Assembly (NCBI RefSeq): GCF_016086655.4
Contig: NC_052132.2
Span: forward strand, 21,144,805 to 21,208,804
DNA: 64,000 bases
From: Lepeophtheirus salmonis
Taxonomy: Eukaryota > Arthropoda > Copepoda > Siphonostomatoida > Caligidae
Direction: 5' to 3'
In this document: positions 1 through 12,600 of the stretch, piece by piece
Position numbering within the stretch: the first letter of the stretch is position 1
Layout: every line of letters starts with the position of its first letter
Position numbers and translations under genes: made by a program
Notes under the pieces: model-generated
What the model saw: the letters and a program-made list of their open reading frames with translations, nothing else
Told to the model about the DNA's origin: nothing
Databases searched by the model: none

Positions 1-609
1 TGAATGAGGTTGAAAACCATCATATTGGGTCATAGCGACGTCCACTCTTCATCAGAATGCTTGAAGAATAGAGCTCATAATTTTAATGATCCAGAAGGTC
101 TTATATACCTCAAGAGTAAATGAAAGTACGCTTCATGTAGCATTCTCAAGGATGATAAGACGGAAAGTCGATATCATGAGGAGCATAGAAAAGACAAATC
201 ACCTCTAAAATTATTGATGCACGTTAATCACGTTATTTACAGAGTTATTTTGAATAAAAATATTTTAGTTTTATTGTTTATTAACAATGGTTAGGTAGTT
301 GCGTATTATTAGTGATGAAAATCTTTTGTATTTTTAGCTCATCTATTTTTGGAGTTGCTTAACTAACGAATGAATTTTCTCTTCCTAAGCTATTGCCATT
401 ATTATTTAACCAGGGGTAGATACCAACATCGCCCAATGCAATGAGAAGAAAAATGTAAAATCTTGGGATGATTGACGAGTACATTAACCTTAAGAGCGCT
501 CACTAATAACAACAAACAGAATTCATTTTAACATACCATGGTTTATATTTCAATCAAACATCATATACTGATATGCACATAATCATAATATACATAAGAG
601 ACCAATAAC

Positions 610-633
610 AAAAAAAAAAAAAAAAAAAAAAAA
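610..633. repeat. (A)24 homopolymer
   Basis: Uninterrupted run of A. It could be a retroposon tail, but no target duplication or coding body is visible beside it. Confidence 0.95.
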
Positions 634-1614
634 CATTTTCCTGGTATACATAAAAGTAACTTTTTTCTCCATTATCGGGAAAATGGTTCACGATATAGCT
701 TTTTATGTCTTATAATTTTTTCAAGATGACTTAATTTGTACTAAGAAATATTATTGTTTTTCCGAAAAAAGAATATATATAATGTCAATCACAACGCAAA
801 TCAGTTGAAAAGAAAACATATATAACGTGATGCGTGCAATGTTCTTATATTTCTCTTTTTTTCACTAGATTTTTTTTGTTATATTTTCATTTTGTTTAGT
901 TGTTAAAGTTTTAAAGTGGCAATTAGATCTTTTGGATTAAAAAATAGTTAAAAATAGTAAATTATATGCCAAATTGAGATATGGCTAGGGATAGTTCAAC
1001 GACTTTAAATTGCTAATTTATAAAAAAAAGGTTTTATACTCAACTATCATCAATAATTTTTTGTTTTGTTGTACGCAATACATATTTTTTTAATTTATAA
1101 CTTTTTTAACATAAGATAATTTATACCATAAAAATAATAATTTTTACTCTATGAAGCGTTATTATGAAATATATATTATCAAATAGTTTTCTTTTTTTCT
1201 TCTAAATACTAAGATAGCATCTATACATATTTTTTTTCGAGTCCGAGTACATTGATTGATGCTCATCAACGACATGAAATAAGAATTGAAGCTGCGATTC
1301 ATCAGTTGTTAAGGATTCACTGTATTTTTTATGCGTCTCACTTTTTGTTCTACATAGGCATTGATAACTTTTGAAACATTATTTCAAGGGGTTTCTTTTA
1401 ATCATAGTTACTTTGTTATAATTTTGGTTCGACTTTTAAAAGCTCTCTAGGGTGTTTCAGCATCTGAAACTTTTTATAAATTCAAAATGATGATATAGGA
1501 AAAGTCAGAAAGCCATTCATGAAGAAGTCAATTTATTTTCAGTCCATTGGGTATTAAATACGCCATTCAGATGTAACTTACATTGAGATAGTATTGATTT
1601 TTTCATAGTGTCTG

Positions 1615-1635
1615 TTTTTTTTTTTTTTTTTTTTT
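1615..1635. repeat. (T)21 homopolymer
   Basis: Uninterrupted run of T with no recognisable element attached. Confidence 0.95.
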
Positions 1636-3609
1636 CTCGCTTGAAAGGAAACTAAAAAGTATTGCATGGATTATTTTTACTAAATATTATTATTAATAAT
1701 TATAGTACGATGGTAATACTATACCGAATGGATTTAAATTGTAAACAAAATGACTCCAGATGTACATTTGTCCAATGATGCTTCAGGAAAGGAGAATTGA
1801 AATTCGGGACACCTTTGAAGGACCAATAAATGGAACTGATTTTACATCCTAAGTTAAGAAATGACATAACCAAAACAAAAAAATATTTTTTTTGCAGGAG
1901 GAAAATGGGAAAATACAAAAACATTACATGTAACACGCTCTAGATTTATGAGTTTTCTCTTCAAATATTTTTCATTGCAACGAATAAAGGAATAGTTTTT
2001 GATCTACAATAAAGTACTTTTTGGGAAGTTTGGCAAAACTTTGGTAGTATGGATTTTTAAGTATAAAGAAATACAAAATTATACTTTCAATTTATGGAAA
2101 TTATATAACCATTTATATATAGTATATTTTGTATGGGAAATTCCACTCATCTTGAAAAGGAATATAAAGATTAAAATATGTTTTTATAAGATTTCATTTG
2201 CCAAAATCAATCAATACTTTTAACTGGAAATTTTTAAAGTCTATTAATATAAAGAGTATTCAATCCTTTTACAAATTTGAAATCTACTAAAAGCCATATT
2301 CATTTTTTTGCAATATTTTCTGATAACAATATCATCAAATCTTAAAATATTTGTTAATGAACGGCTGTATTTTATAAATTATATTTCAATACACAAGAAA
2401 AAAATAATATTAATTAGTTTTAAATGTTTCATTAATTAATGAGAAATTACCTGAAAATAGCTTCTTAGAATAAAAAAGAAAACATGCATTATAAAATACG
2501 ATTTCTGTATTCCGTATAACGCGCATCACGTTGCCCTTTTCCTTCATATTATATTTGCAGTTTTATATTCACAGGACAAAACCACAGAGAAATATTATTC
2601 ACATAAGTTCCACTTTAAATTTTTAGATTCATTGAGTAGGATAATAATATCAGATATAAATATTTATTTTTCAAAAACTTCAAAAGATGCATTTTTATAC
2701 CTTTAAGGCACATGATGTAGGATTTAATAATTAAAAAAAATGATACTTTGGTATGTGAAAAAGTAAGAAATATAGCAATATAAACGAAAGTATTCTAAAC
2801 GAGTGTGATAATATGTGGGAATATTTTAGAATTACAAAATAGTTGTTTTTTTAAAGAAGTTTAATATATAAAATGTGGCATATCTTGGACTTAAATAAAT
2901 AATTTTGGCCTCAATTTATATATTTTAAAGACTCAACACTGTCATTGTAAAGATTTGGACTAATTTTAGTATGAGATTGCGTTAATATATTGATCATTTT
3001 GTAGATGCTTTCAAAAAACATATTGTAATCATCAATAGCATAATTTTTGGTTTATAAAGATTATTTTTATGTTTCTTGATATGAAAGCAATCAAAAACAA
3101 ATCATCTCAGTCCATGCGCAAAAATAAATAAATTTGTTAACTAATGTAAAGAAAGTAATCTAGGAAAAAAGTATTTTCTTATAATAAAATGGCTTATTGT
3201 GTATATGAGTATGCATTGAATTTTATATATAAACGTTTAGAAATTCCTCTCGGATATGTTAATCAAGAAATATTGTAGAGCTCTTATTAAGACTTTAATC
3301 ACACTCAACTAAACTAATACATGCAATTTTATTAAGTTTCTAAACATAGAACTTTTGTTATTGTGTGTTTTCCTGTAGGGAAATGGAACTCATTAAAACA
3401 AAAAGACTTAGTTAGAAAAAACAGCAGACAATTCATGTATATCTAAAAAATATCATTTTTTCTTGATATTAGTGCTTATCAAATTTTCAAACTCTTTAGA
3501 GTATTTTTGAGTATCTGCACCACCCACACTCATTTTATTAGAGATAAATATTTCTTTTTTATTTATAAAAAGTATTTATATGTCCTTCTTCTGAACTTGC
3601 TTTAAATCT

Positions 3610-3619
3610 CCCCCCCCCC
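3610..3619. repeat. (C)10 homopolymer
   Basis: C-run standing out against about 70% AT surroundings. Confidence 0.9.
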
Positions 3620-5127
3620 TCTTTATGAGAGAGGTGAGAAAAGGTACTTATATGTACTGCAAGTCGAATTTCGAGTCTTTACTCACAATTACAAGTCTTT
3701 GAATATTTTCATCGAGCACAGTTAATATAAACTGCAGGAGCAGTAAAAAAAATTACTTTCCAAGTCGAGATGCGAGTTAATATTAGTAATATTTCAAGTT
3801 AAATTGAGTAAGATACCTCGGAACATTTCTTCTCGATATGAAGGTGGCTGAATAGATATTGTAATGAGACATACATAGTTACATTACAGGCAATTCATTT
3901 CTTTATTTCTATATTGGCCCCTATCAAAAAATTCTTTATTTTATCATTTTAAAAATAGCAAGCATACTTAATAAATTTGGAGTACAAGGACTCCTTTACT
4001 AGGTGTTATTTTAAAGATTTGTGGTATGTATTAAATTTACAATTCAATGATTTTTTAATATTGATCCTGTTCTGTTCTGAATAAAAGTTCTAAGACTCTA
4101 GTTAACTACTAATTAATTATGGGCTTAAAATGAGCTTGATATAAATCTGAGAAGTCGAGCTGGACTTGATAATAAAATCAAATTCCTTTGACATGAGAGC
4201 AATGAATTTAACTACGATACCAAAGACTTTGGACTCTGTTTAGGCTTTCAATTTAGATACTTAATCGCAATTAATTACTGGTTAATACATCAGTTTGGGC
4301 ATGGGTAGCAGACAAAGAAGTAAGATTAGTGAAAAAAATGCGTGAGGTCTTGTTTGGACTTTTTTGAAATGTTTGGTAATTATGATCGAATTATTGATAA
4401 ATATGTAAAAAGATTTTTATAAAGGTGTAATTATTTCCATTTTCTGTTTTTCTCATTAAAGAAATGTTATATATGTTAATTCTTGCTACAATTAGTATAA
4501 ATATATATATTTATACATAAGTACAAGAAAAATGTTCTCAGATTGGGTATAGTTTCTTGAATCTGATCAAATTTCTTTTTGTAACACAAATTTATTTTTA
4601 TTCATTTTATGGGTAATATTTGAACCTACTAATTTATATTCATTCAGAATAAAATGATAAAAAAATTCCTTTTGTTCTTTTGATTAAAAAACAAATCATC
4701 CGATTAACGAATTAATCTTGAGATATGATTAAATGCGAGCACTTAGAACACAAATAAATCATCTTCCATTGTTTATAAAGAGGAATTGCCCATCCATTTT
4801 GAGTCTAAGAGTGTACCCACTTTACAACATACGATACATTATGACAATAAATTGGATGCATATTTGCAAATCATCTCATCTAATAAATTGTACGATATAA
4901 AGTGTAATTTCGATTTCAAATCGTTACCTGAATCCTACGTTACATTCCATTGTAAGACTAAAGTGAAAAAAAAATTTAGAGTTTGAAAAAAAACTCTCTC
5001 TAGCGCAATGCCCATTGATATTAAATATATTGTGTTGACAAGTTATGACGTAAAGAAAAGTCCAATACATCTCTATTACATACGTCATAATATTAAATTA
5101 ATAATACCGCATGTTGTATGGTTGCTA

Positions 5128-5235
5128 CATATTTTAAAAGGGGAGTAAAAGACTGGAGGTAGATTGTTGGGAGTAGACGGCTCGGGGAGTGAAATATTAG
5201 AGGTTAAAGGGGGAGGTGTGCCTGCTAGTGATTAA
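5128..5235 (+). other. G-rich strand-asymmetric patch
   Basis: The plus strand carries several runs of 3-5 G (GGGGAG, TGGGAG, CGGGGAG, GGGGGAGG) within about 100 bp of otherwise AT-rich DNA. The spacing is irregular, so quadruplex formation is only a possibility. Confidence 0.4.
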
Positions 5236-5471
5236 AGTTACAGGGGTTAGGAGTTCTAAACCCTTTTGTATTAAAGAGGTAAAGCCGAGTCTTCCCTCAC
5301 TTTCTTTTTTAAATTTCAACATCTGAGTTCAAATTTAATGCAATACTTTCACTATTTTTTTTTCCAAATAACTTTGATAGAAAGAGCCAAAACTAACTAG
5401 AATATTCAATAAATTGCTATAAAACCGAAGAAATATAGTAGGTTTGTGCCCCAGTCGTTCCTAAAGAAAGA

Positions 5472-5525
5472 ATGTATATGGATTTGACACAAGATTCCTA
5501 GGTCAGATGGATTAAATGTAATACT
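5472..5525 (+). repeat. 54-bp dispersed repeat, copy 1
   Basis: Matches 16640-16693 in the same orientation with only a few substitutions. The shared core contains ACACAAGATTCCTAGG. No coding content is recognised; it may be the conserved end of a larger repeat. Confidence 0.75.
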
Positions 5526-5640
5526 ACGATAATATCTAAGCAAGATACATCTCACGAAACCTCCTACAAACAAACTACTTCATCACGTAAACGAGGAAGA
5601 AATAAAATGATTTAGCACTTTTTTTTTAAAAACAGTTCTG

Positions 5641-6440
5641 GTGATAAACTTTAGTCATCAAATTAGTTACTTATTAGACAATAAGGATGATTTGGAAGGA
5701 TCTTTTTCACAGAACATCCGAATATATGGATCTGAGTCAACTCATAGTTCCATTCAACTCCTATGTGTTTATGACCTTGGGATGTCCATCATGTTAAAGG
5801 ATTTCATCTCTTTAGAAAAGGTTCTTGCGCCTTACTCGATGGATTCTATTTCATTTAATAGAAGTATCAGTCATTGTGCAGATGTCCTTTAACGTCCGAA
5901 TCTGTTACCCCATCATCCATTGGTTCAAATACACATCCGTTTGACTATATCTTGTATGTAATTGTTGTATACTTCTATAATAACTGAGTATATGTTTAAT
6001 CAAGAGGAGTAATACTGGAATGAAATGTACAGAGAGGAACAAAGAGACTTATCATCCTTTATCTGTATCTCTTCCATTGAAACTACTTCCAAAGTCTACT
6101 CTATTTCGTCTCTTAATATTCTTAGAAAACTGTTTCATTGATTTGAGTCCTTAAATGTCCTTAATTGATGTACATAAAAAAATTACTCATATCTATGACA
6201 CTGAGTCCAAAAATATGTATAAGGCTGAATTATTTCTGTAATTCTAGACACTTTATCCTCGCTTCCAATTCCATTATTGCTTGCGTGTCACTTCTGTCAT
6301 TGAAAAAAAGTAGAAAACGATCATGCTGCATGAATTTAAAACGGTCCTCTTTTCTAGATATCTTTATCAGCAAACCCGTACAACATATTCAGCTCTCCCA
6401 TTACCTACAATCTACATATATGCATAAATAGTTTTTACGT
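5641..6440. other. Unresolved patch of higher sequence complexity
   Basis: This patch is less AT-rich than its surroundings and holds two short plus-strand frames (83 codons at 5641-5892, 88 codons at 6165-6431). The minus strand also shows protein-like fragments broken by stops. I do not recognise any domain. It may be an old transposon or pseudogene. There is no start context, splice pair or polyadenylation pattern strong enough to call a gene. Confidence 0.25.
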
Positions 6441-8286
6441 TATAAATATGTTAATAAATTATCTGTGATCTTATAACTTCAGTAGAGTTATTTTGGTAAA
6501 TATTAATTTCGTTTCACATATTTTAAAAGTTAGTGAGTTGGATGTCATTTTCTGAATACTCAATTAAATATAATTAAATCGTGAGGATTTACAATCTTCA
6601 CATCAATAAATAAATTAAGGATCACACTAAATGCTGACGATGTAACAAAACTTTATATAAGAAAGATTATTTCAGTATTCATTGACACAAAATAACAGAC
6701 GATGTTCTTTGACAATTGTGAAGCACATTAGTATGATATTAACAATTAAAATTATTTTATGATTTATCAATTGTAAATAATGGTGTATTGCAAATATGTA
6801 TTTATTTAAATGCTTCATTGATTTAAGTTTATATTTCTATTTTTTCTTAATTGTTTAACCATATAATATATTTGATAATTTATCAATTTACTACGATTTA
6901 CACTTATTCCAATTATATACTTCTAAATATCTAATATGTAGTAAAAACGTAAAATTTTTGTTGACTAGTCTCATTAGTCAAAGGTTAATTCATGAGTGTT
7001 TTTGTCTTGTTCCAGAATGCCGTAGTAGTTACAAGGTATCAAAGTCTAAAAATATTCAGTATAGTGCTTACTTTTCTTAGCGTCGTTTTATTATTCAATA
7101 TTCTAATAAATTATAAAAAATTATATCTCCAACAAAAAATCCAAAGGAATATTTTTACTAATTATAATATTTTAAAACTTATATTTGCTAGAAATTCTTG
7201 ACGTTGACTGTGATGAAGATCATCAATTTGATCGTTTTATATTAGGGTCAAATTTTCAAGTGTATGACTAAACAACTAGTGTCTGTAGTAAATTACAATA
7301 TTCATAAAGATATAAAAATAACTTATATAAAAACGAAAGAACAAATAAGGATTCAAAAATTGAATAGTGCAGATTAAAAGGTTGATTTATTTCATTAGTA
7401 ATATTGATAATGTTCTTCAACCTTTATAAAAAATTTGTTTGTCTAATTGTATTGTACAATATTATTATTAATATTGAATACATTCACTACAATCGACTCT
7501 TATTTACAATAATAAACGATATTATACATATCAATGAAGTGAAAACATAAGAATGCCCCATACCGTATCTCCTCTCACACTCTTTCTCTTCCTTTAAGGT
7601 AAGTATTCATTGAATACTGTAATGTTTACTTATGCTTAATTAGTGCATCTTCAACTGATCAATCAAAAAAAGTATATATACTCATGGTACAAAATAAAAA
7701 GTTTCATTGGAATATGAATTATATTCCTTAATAGACTTAATTTATCTTGATGTATCACCAGAGTCTCAGATATTAATGAATGAAATAATATATTTTTAGC
7801 CAATGATAAAAATGGTAATGGTGGAATGTTTCATGTCATTGAGTTAGAAATGTTCTATGAAATCAAGACATAATAAATGAATTTCCAGATGAAGGATGAC
7901 TTTAGTCCTGAAGAAAGTTAATTTTGTTTTGAATCTTCATTTTATAATTTACTTAAATGACTTTGATTATCTGGATGCATCACCACAGATTATATTTTCA
8001 GATATTTATCAACTCGTCACGCGAATTTTCTTGGAGTTTAATTCGTTTTAGAGTGGTTTAAAGTTCATCTGCACATTTTTATTAAGTTAATAAGCGTTAT
8101 CAGTGCACATCTTTCCTCTTTTGAACCAGCATTAGACCTCAGCCATCTTAATTCCACCAATATCTGTATCTTCAGTCTAAAGCTAGAACATTTTTCTTTT
8201 CTTTTCTTTTGCAGTACATTAGGAACGTTTCTTATAATAAGAAGCAGACTCTCTAATTGAGCGGAAATTTTTTTGTCATTTGTCAT
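6441..8286. other. AT-rich non-coding DNA
   Basis: Nothing recognised. The open frames here are low-complexity (Lys, Asn, Ile and Leu rich) and look random. Confidence 0.55.
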
Positions 8287-8299
8287 TCATCCTTTGACA

Positions 8300-9025
8300 A
8301 TGGAGGAAGAAGATATTGAAACGTGTAATAATCATATACAAAAATATGCATAGCCAAATAAAATGGAAATTACCTCAACCTGAAATGGAAGACCTTCACA
8401 TACAACAAGTAGGGTTCACATTCTATGACGTGAAAACAAGGTTCTAAAGAACCTCAAAGCAAAAATAACAAACTTGGAGTGAAAAAGCCTTACTCCATAA
8501 AAAATAATAATCAGAAAGTGCAACTCCCAGCACATGAAAAAACTGAAAATCTATGCCCCAGAAGTAAGAAACGAGAGAGGGAGGATCATTCTAACGAAAC
8601 TCCTCCACCTAAAAGGCCTCAAAATTCAAAGTAAGAGTCTGTTGAACAACAAAAGATTCCACGATCGAAGCCTAACCGTAAATTTGCAGAAATTGCCAAG
8701 GAGGCCGCATAAATCTCCATTTTAGGGTAAGATGGTGATCACATCTTTCTTGTTGAGTGGAACAAGGTATAAAATACTGGATATAGACTATATAAGTCTC
8801 ATATCCAACACAGAATCCTCCACAAAACTGTTACCTAACTATGAAGGCCTCCTCTACACCAACAAAAGAGCGGTGATCTACGTAAGGGATGCCGCTTCGG
8901 AACAATACTACCGAAAGGTTATCCTGAAGGATACAGCTCTCTTGCCAGTCTCGTGGAGAGGGGTGGAGAAAATGAAAGAGGAAAAAATGCCGAGAAAAGG
9001 CTTATCCGCTTTATCAGAAGGGTAA
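8300..9025 (+). pseudogene. Decayed coding remnant leading into the inverted-repeat arm
   Basis: The plus strand here is protein-like but broken. One frame gives a basic/polar stretch with KKREREDHSN and TPPPKRP around 8560-8630. A 97-codon frame (8732-9025) gives SGTRYKILDIDYISLISN, then KVILKDTALLPVSWRG, then PRKGLSALSEG. A stop separates this from the frame that continues into the arm (IGDEILAQIIAYQ). I do not recognise the family. The composition is clearly less AT-biased than the flanks, which argues for former coding sequence. It probably belongs to the same repetitive gene as the inverted repeat that follows, since the frame runs across the arm boundary at about 9000. No promoter or splice signals were identified. 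Confidence 0.45.
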
Positions 9026-9394
9026 AGCATTGGCGATGAGATACTTGCTCAGATCATTGCATATCAATGTAACATCTTTCGAGTTAGGGGTAAGGTCCAA
9101 TTGACCAAATCTGAAATTACACAGTTAGGAAAAGTCCTACACCTTGATGTGTATCAAGCAGTATTTGAAGATCTGCAAGCTATTGACTTCACCCTAAAAG
9201 TGGCTGGAGAAGACAGGCTAATTCAAGTAGCAGGTGTTAAAGACTCTGGAAAAAATTCAAATATTTATTCAAAAAGTCGTGGTGGCAAAAAACAATCAGA
9301 AATAGAAATTTTCCTCGATTTGGCTACCGAAAACCTATTACTTGATAAACCCACAAAAAAGAAACCAAAATGATTAGCCGCTCTTATATCAACA
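9000..9394 (+). repeat. Left arm of ~395-bp inverted repeat
   Basis: Reverse-complements 10787-11180 with only scattered mismatches; the words I compared are about 97% identical. The arms are separated by about 1.39 kb. Homology starts near GCTTATCCGC and ends near GCTCTTATATCAACA. No clear target-site duplication is visible at the outer ends. Confidence 0.9.
9101..9373 (+). CDS. Open frame in left arm, unknown repetitive protein
   Basis: A 90-codon frame, open upstream through IGDEILAQIIAYQCNIFRVRG from about 9029. It ends at a TGA after a Lys-rich tail (KPTKKKPK). Visible sequence includes GKVLHLDVYQAVFEDLQAID and LIQVAGVKDSGK, followed by an Arg/Lys/Gly patch and an acidic helix-like segment. 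No family is recognised. The inverted copy in the right arm has an in-frame TAA (10923-10925, read on the minus strand) and an A-run insertion, so the left copy is the better preserved one. It may be the C-terminal exon of a transposon-encoded or multicopy gene whose earlier part is the broken sequence at 8300-9025. Whether it is expressed cannot be judged. Confidence 0.4.
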   Translation: MTKSEITQLGKVLHLDVYQAVFEDLQAIDFTLKVAGEDRLIQVAGVKDSGKNSNIYSKSRGGKKQSEIEIFLDLATENLLLDKPTKKKPK

Positions 9395-9402
9395 CTCAAT
9401 AC

Positions 9403-10100
9403 TTAAGATGCTAAAAGATCTTTAACCAGTTTTGTGTAGTTGTGGGCCTTTACATTTCCTAAGAACTGCTGACACACTTTCAAAAATGATAGACATGCTG
9501 CACACTCTAAGATTGAGAATTTTTCTTCAAATTCTATATTCGTCATTAGTTTTCTTATCCGTGGTCCAACAAAAATACCTTCTTTTATTTTTCCATTGCT
9601 AATTTTGGGAAATTTTTCTGTCAAATATGCAAATCCTTCTCCCTTCATGTTCAAAGATTTTACAAAAAATTTAATTAAACCCAATTTAATATGAAGTGGA
9701 CGAAGAAATATTTTTTTTGATCAACAATGTAATCTTTTATTACATTTTTCTTCCGTGGAGTTAAAACTCTTTTAGACCACTTTTTCTTGTTATAATGGTT
9801 ATTCACAAAAATAAAAAAAGAATATTTAGTATAGCCGAGTTGCATACCAAGAAAAAGTGCTATAACTTTTAAGTCTCCACAGATTCACCATTCATTTTCA
9901 ATGGAATTTATTTTTTCTAAAATTAGCCTCATTCTTTCATGGGCTTCTTTCATGCCCACTGCATGTAAAAGAGAAACAAATGGAAGTATATTGCCGTTGT
10001 GCAGTAGTCCAGTTTTGAGAATTGTCTTGGATGAGTCAATAAATAAATGCCACCTATTTATTTTATAATCAAGGCGAAGCTCCTTCATTACAGAATTTAT
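9403..10100 (-). pseudogene. Remnant of a recurrent arthropod repetitive protein
   Basis: The minus strand encodes, in order, WHLFIDSSKTILKTGLLHNG, HAVGMKEAHERM, (stop) ICGDLKVIALFLGMQLGYTK, then FLRPLHIKLGLIKFFVKSL and GIFVGPRIRKL. From memory this order of motifs (LFIDSSK, LLHNGN, ICGDLKV, LGYTK, PLHIKLGL) occurs in a multicopy protein found in many arthropod genomes and usually annotated only as uncharacterised; no enzymatic role is known to me. This copy is dead. A TGA interrupts Trp-Ile before CGDLKV (near 9885), the usual Cys-rich segment after LGYTK is missing, and an A8 run at about 9711-9718 shifts frame before the HIKLGL block. It lies between the two inverted-repeat arms and reads towards the left arm. 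Confidence 0.65.
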
Positions 10101-10786
10101 GTCATTACAATAAGAAATGCCCTCTTTAAGTTAATTTTTTTTTAAGTCTATTAACTTTACAACAATGGGCTTGTACTTTCCAAAGTTAAAAACTATGTAT
10201 CGATGATCTGACATTGATGGTTGCAGATCTAGATGCTATCTTATAATCTCTAACTTTTTTAAAACATGTTGATTCATAATTGTAATGTCAATGGTTGAAC
10301 TGGCACGTTGAGTAACAAAAGTAGGTTCATTTTCTTCATTTAATACTATAAGATTATGTTCATCAATTATGTTTTCAAGAATTTCTCCTCTAGTGATTTA
10401 CTGCTTCAATGACGATTATGAGCATTAGAATTCGTGGGCATAAGAAAAGGTTTTTGTAGGTGTTGACAATGTTCAATGAGACGTAATAGTGTTTCCTTCT
10501 CAACTAATAACAATTGATCAAAATATGCTGCACAAATATACGTAATAGACTCGTCTTTTTTTAAGCATACTGTGCAAACATATTTGCAGAGAATTTTGGA
10601 ACAAACCATACATGCAAATGATCAGCAGTTCGAACGCATGCTCTTGGTTTTGCCCCATGTTTGCAATGGATAGTATACCCACTTAGAGTGATGCTTTTTA
10701 TTGAACCGTTACAGAGGTATGGCTTTGTTATTAAGGCTATTTGAGAATTTTTTAGTTTTAATTCTGAGTTAGCTGTTTTACAGTAT
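10101..10786 (-). pseudogene. Upstream decayed part of the same minus-strand gene
   Basis: Minus-strand fragments in shifting frames look protein-coding: TIHCKHGAKPRACVRTADHL, then WFVPKFSAN, then a 67-codon frame (10406-10609) with a CxxC pair (YVCTVCLKKDESITYICAAY) and LLRLIEHCQHLQKPF. Multiple stops and frameshifts follow between 10100 and 10400. The Cys/His content suggests a degenerate metal-binding segment, but no named domain is recognised. By position and strand it lies between the right arm (10787-11180) and the better recognised block at 9403-10100, so all three may belong to one former gene. Confidence 0.45.
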
Positions 10787-11180
10787 GTTGATATTAGAGC
10801 GGCTAATCATTTTGGTTTCTTTTTTGTGGGTTTATCAAGTAATAGGTTTTCGGTAGCCAAATCGAGGAAAATTTCTATTTTTGATTGTTTTTTGCCACCA
10901 CGACTTTTTGAATAAATATTTTAATTTTTTCCAGAGTCTTTAACACCTGTTACTTGAATTAGCTTGTCTTCTCCAGCCACTTTTAGGATGAAGTCAATAG
11001 CTTGCAGATCTTCAAATACTGCTTGATACACATCAAGGTGTAGGACTTTTCCTAACTGAGTAATTTCACATTTGGTCAATTGGACCTTACCCCTAACTCG
11101 AAAGATGTTACATTGATATGCAATGATCTGAGCAAGTATCTCATCGCCAATGTTTTACCCCTCCGATAAAGCCGATCAGC
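10787..11180 (-). repeat. Right arm of ~395-bp inverted repeat
   Basis: Inverted copy of 9000-9394. Read on the minus strand it encodes the same protein as the left arm, but with an in-frame TAA at 10923-10925 and two extra A residues beside it, so the frame is broken. The homology stops abruptly at 11180, directly beside the dispersed repeat that begins at about 11183. Confidence 0.9.
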
Positions 11181-11182
11181 CC

Positions 11183-11526
11183 AATATATTCATCCTGAAG
11201 CTATGAACCTTTGAATAAAAAGCAACTATTTTCAACTTCAAAAAATCATAACTCAAGTTATAAGCATGATAGATATATTTTAAAAATAATTTTAGATTTT
11301 TTCAAAATTAGGCTTTAAAATATACTTACTTAATTTATCTCTATCTTCAACACCAAGCACTTACAAAAGCTTTAAAACTTAAAAATAGAAAAAAAAGACA
11401 AAAAATGTATGGCTTTTTTATGAGGGCCACGAGGCTAGCAGAGAAAAAATAAGACCATATTTGGAATTAGGAGTAAAATTCAATTAAACTGAGTATATAC
11501 TGTTTTTGTACCATTTTTGCTGTTGG
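11183..11526 (-). repeat. Dispersed repeat family R1, copy 1
   Basis: The reverse complement matches 36258-36600 along its length. Shared words include CAGCAAAAATGGTACAAAAA at one end and GCTTTTTATTC plus GGTTCATAGCTTC/GGCTCATAGGTTC at the other. A third partial copy lies at 36965-37193. No coding content is recognised, and the family is not identified. Confidence 0.75.
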
Positions 11527-12149
11527 AACGTGTATTTAATGTTTTTTCTATAGCACTAACATATTATATTGTAGCAACTCCAAAGATTATTTTAAAATAA
11601 AGATTATTTTTTTTGTAATGTCTTATATTCATGAAAGTATTTTTATTATTTTTATTTTTATTAATTACGTATGAAAAATGGATAGAATAATTAAAAAAAT
11701 AATACAAAAATTAAATGACATAATTATTATAAGAGTTCAATTATGTATCATGTAATTTAATACGTTTTATTTTGGGAGTTTCTTTTTTTATCTTGCATTA
11801 CAAAATAGAAAGTAACGTAGTCTTTTGAAAAATATATTTTTTTCCATATAAATGGATCAAATAGAATAAATTTAGAAAAACCAGTATTTGAATATATTTC
11901 ATATTAAGAGCATATTTATATTTTTTGTAAATATTATATAATGTATTTTAAAGAAACTTGGAAGTATTTTTTATTTATTTGGGATACAGACTATTCTTAT
12001 TTATTAACAAAGGATTAAACAAGAATAACCCAATAATAATAATCCGATTACGTGAAATCAATACTTTCATAAAAATAACAACCGTAGATGTTCACTTTTT
12101 TTTTTCAAAAACCTAATATTTATTCATAAATTATAACAGGTCTAATTAA
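11527..12149. other. AT-rich non-coding DNA
   Basis: No gene or named repeat seen; A/T runs and low-complexity words only. Confidence 0.55.
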
Positions 12150-12600
12150 AATAGATCTTTTTAAAAATGCGTGAGATTGGTAGTGCTGTGGGCATCTCTA
12201 TTTGGTACCCTATTTCCATTAATTTTTTGACCACAACTTCTATTGCATTGTCGTGATGGAAACTAAACCTTTTTTTGCGAGCTGGGACAATCGTGTGTGT
12301 TTTTCTTGCAGCTCGATTTTCAAACAGTCCAATAACTATGACGAATATGCACCTTTAATAGGTTCACCTTTTTCCAAATACCCAATGAAAATTATTCCTT
12401 CCGAATCTAAAAGACAGTCGTTATAATCTTTCCGGCCGATTCTTCGATTCAAACGATTTCTAAACAGAAAGAAATATACCCATTTATCTGAAAGTTGATA
12501 TGTCTTCTTCAACTAGATGCTAATAACTAAACATAACCTCGATACGCGTTATTAGTGCCATCTATTGGACTCTACAAGGAATTTTCAAATGACCCTCATA
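12150..12600 (-). mobile_element. Mariner (DD34D-type) transposase fragment
   Basis: The minus strand gives DSEGIIFIGYLEKGEPIKGA, then LLDCLKIELQEKHTRLSQLA, then (frameshifted) FHHDNA followed by VVKKLMEIGYQI. This is the order seen in mariner transposases around the second catalytic aspartate (HHDNA). The usual PPYSPDLAPSD block downstream is gone; the sequence after GYQI diverges. Stops and frame changes show it is inactive. A possible outer end, GAGGGTCATTTGAAAATTC on the minus strand near 12578-12596, resembles a mariner terminal repeat, but no partner was found on the other side. The family assignment is from motif recognition only. Confidence 0.65.

Larger units (their letters stand above)
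1..5471. other. AT-rich non-coding DNA
   Basis: No gene is recognised here. The open frames are short, AT-biased and without recognisable motifs. The stretch holds homopolymers (listed separately), a G-rich patch near 5130-5235, and short runs around 3660-3800 and 4150-4250 that repeat GACTTG/CGAGTC-like words, also seen near 26340-26420 and 29040-29100. Confidence 0.6.

Noticed and set aside
5128..5235. G-quadruplex promoter element
   Set aside because: G runs are irregularly spaced and no gene lies downstream; kept only as a G-rich patch.
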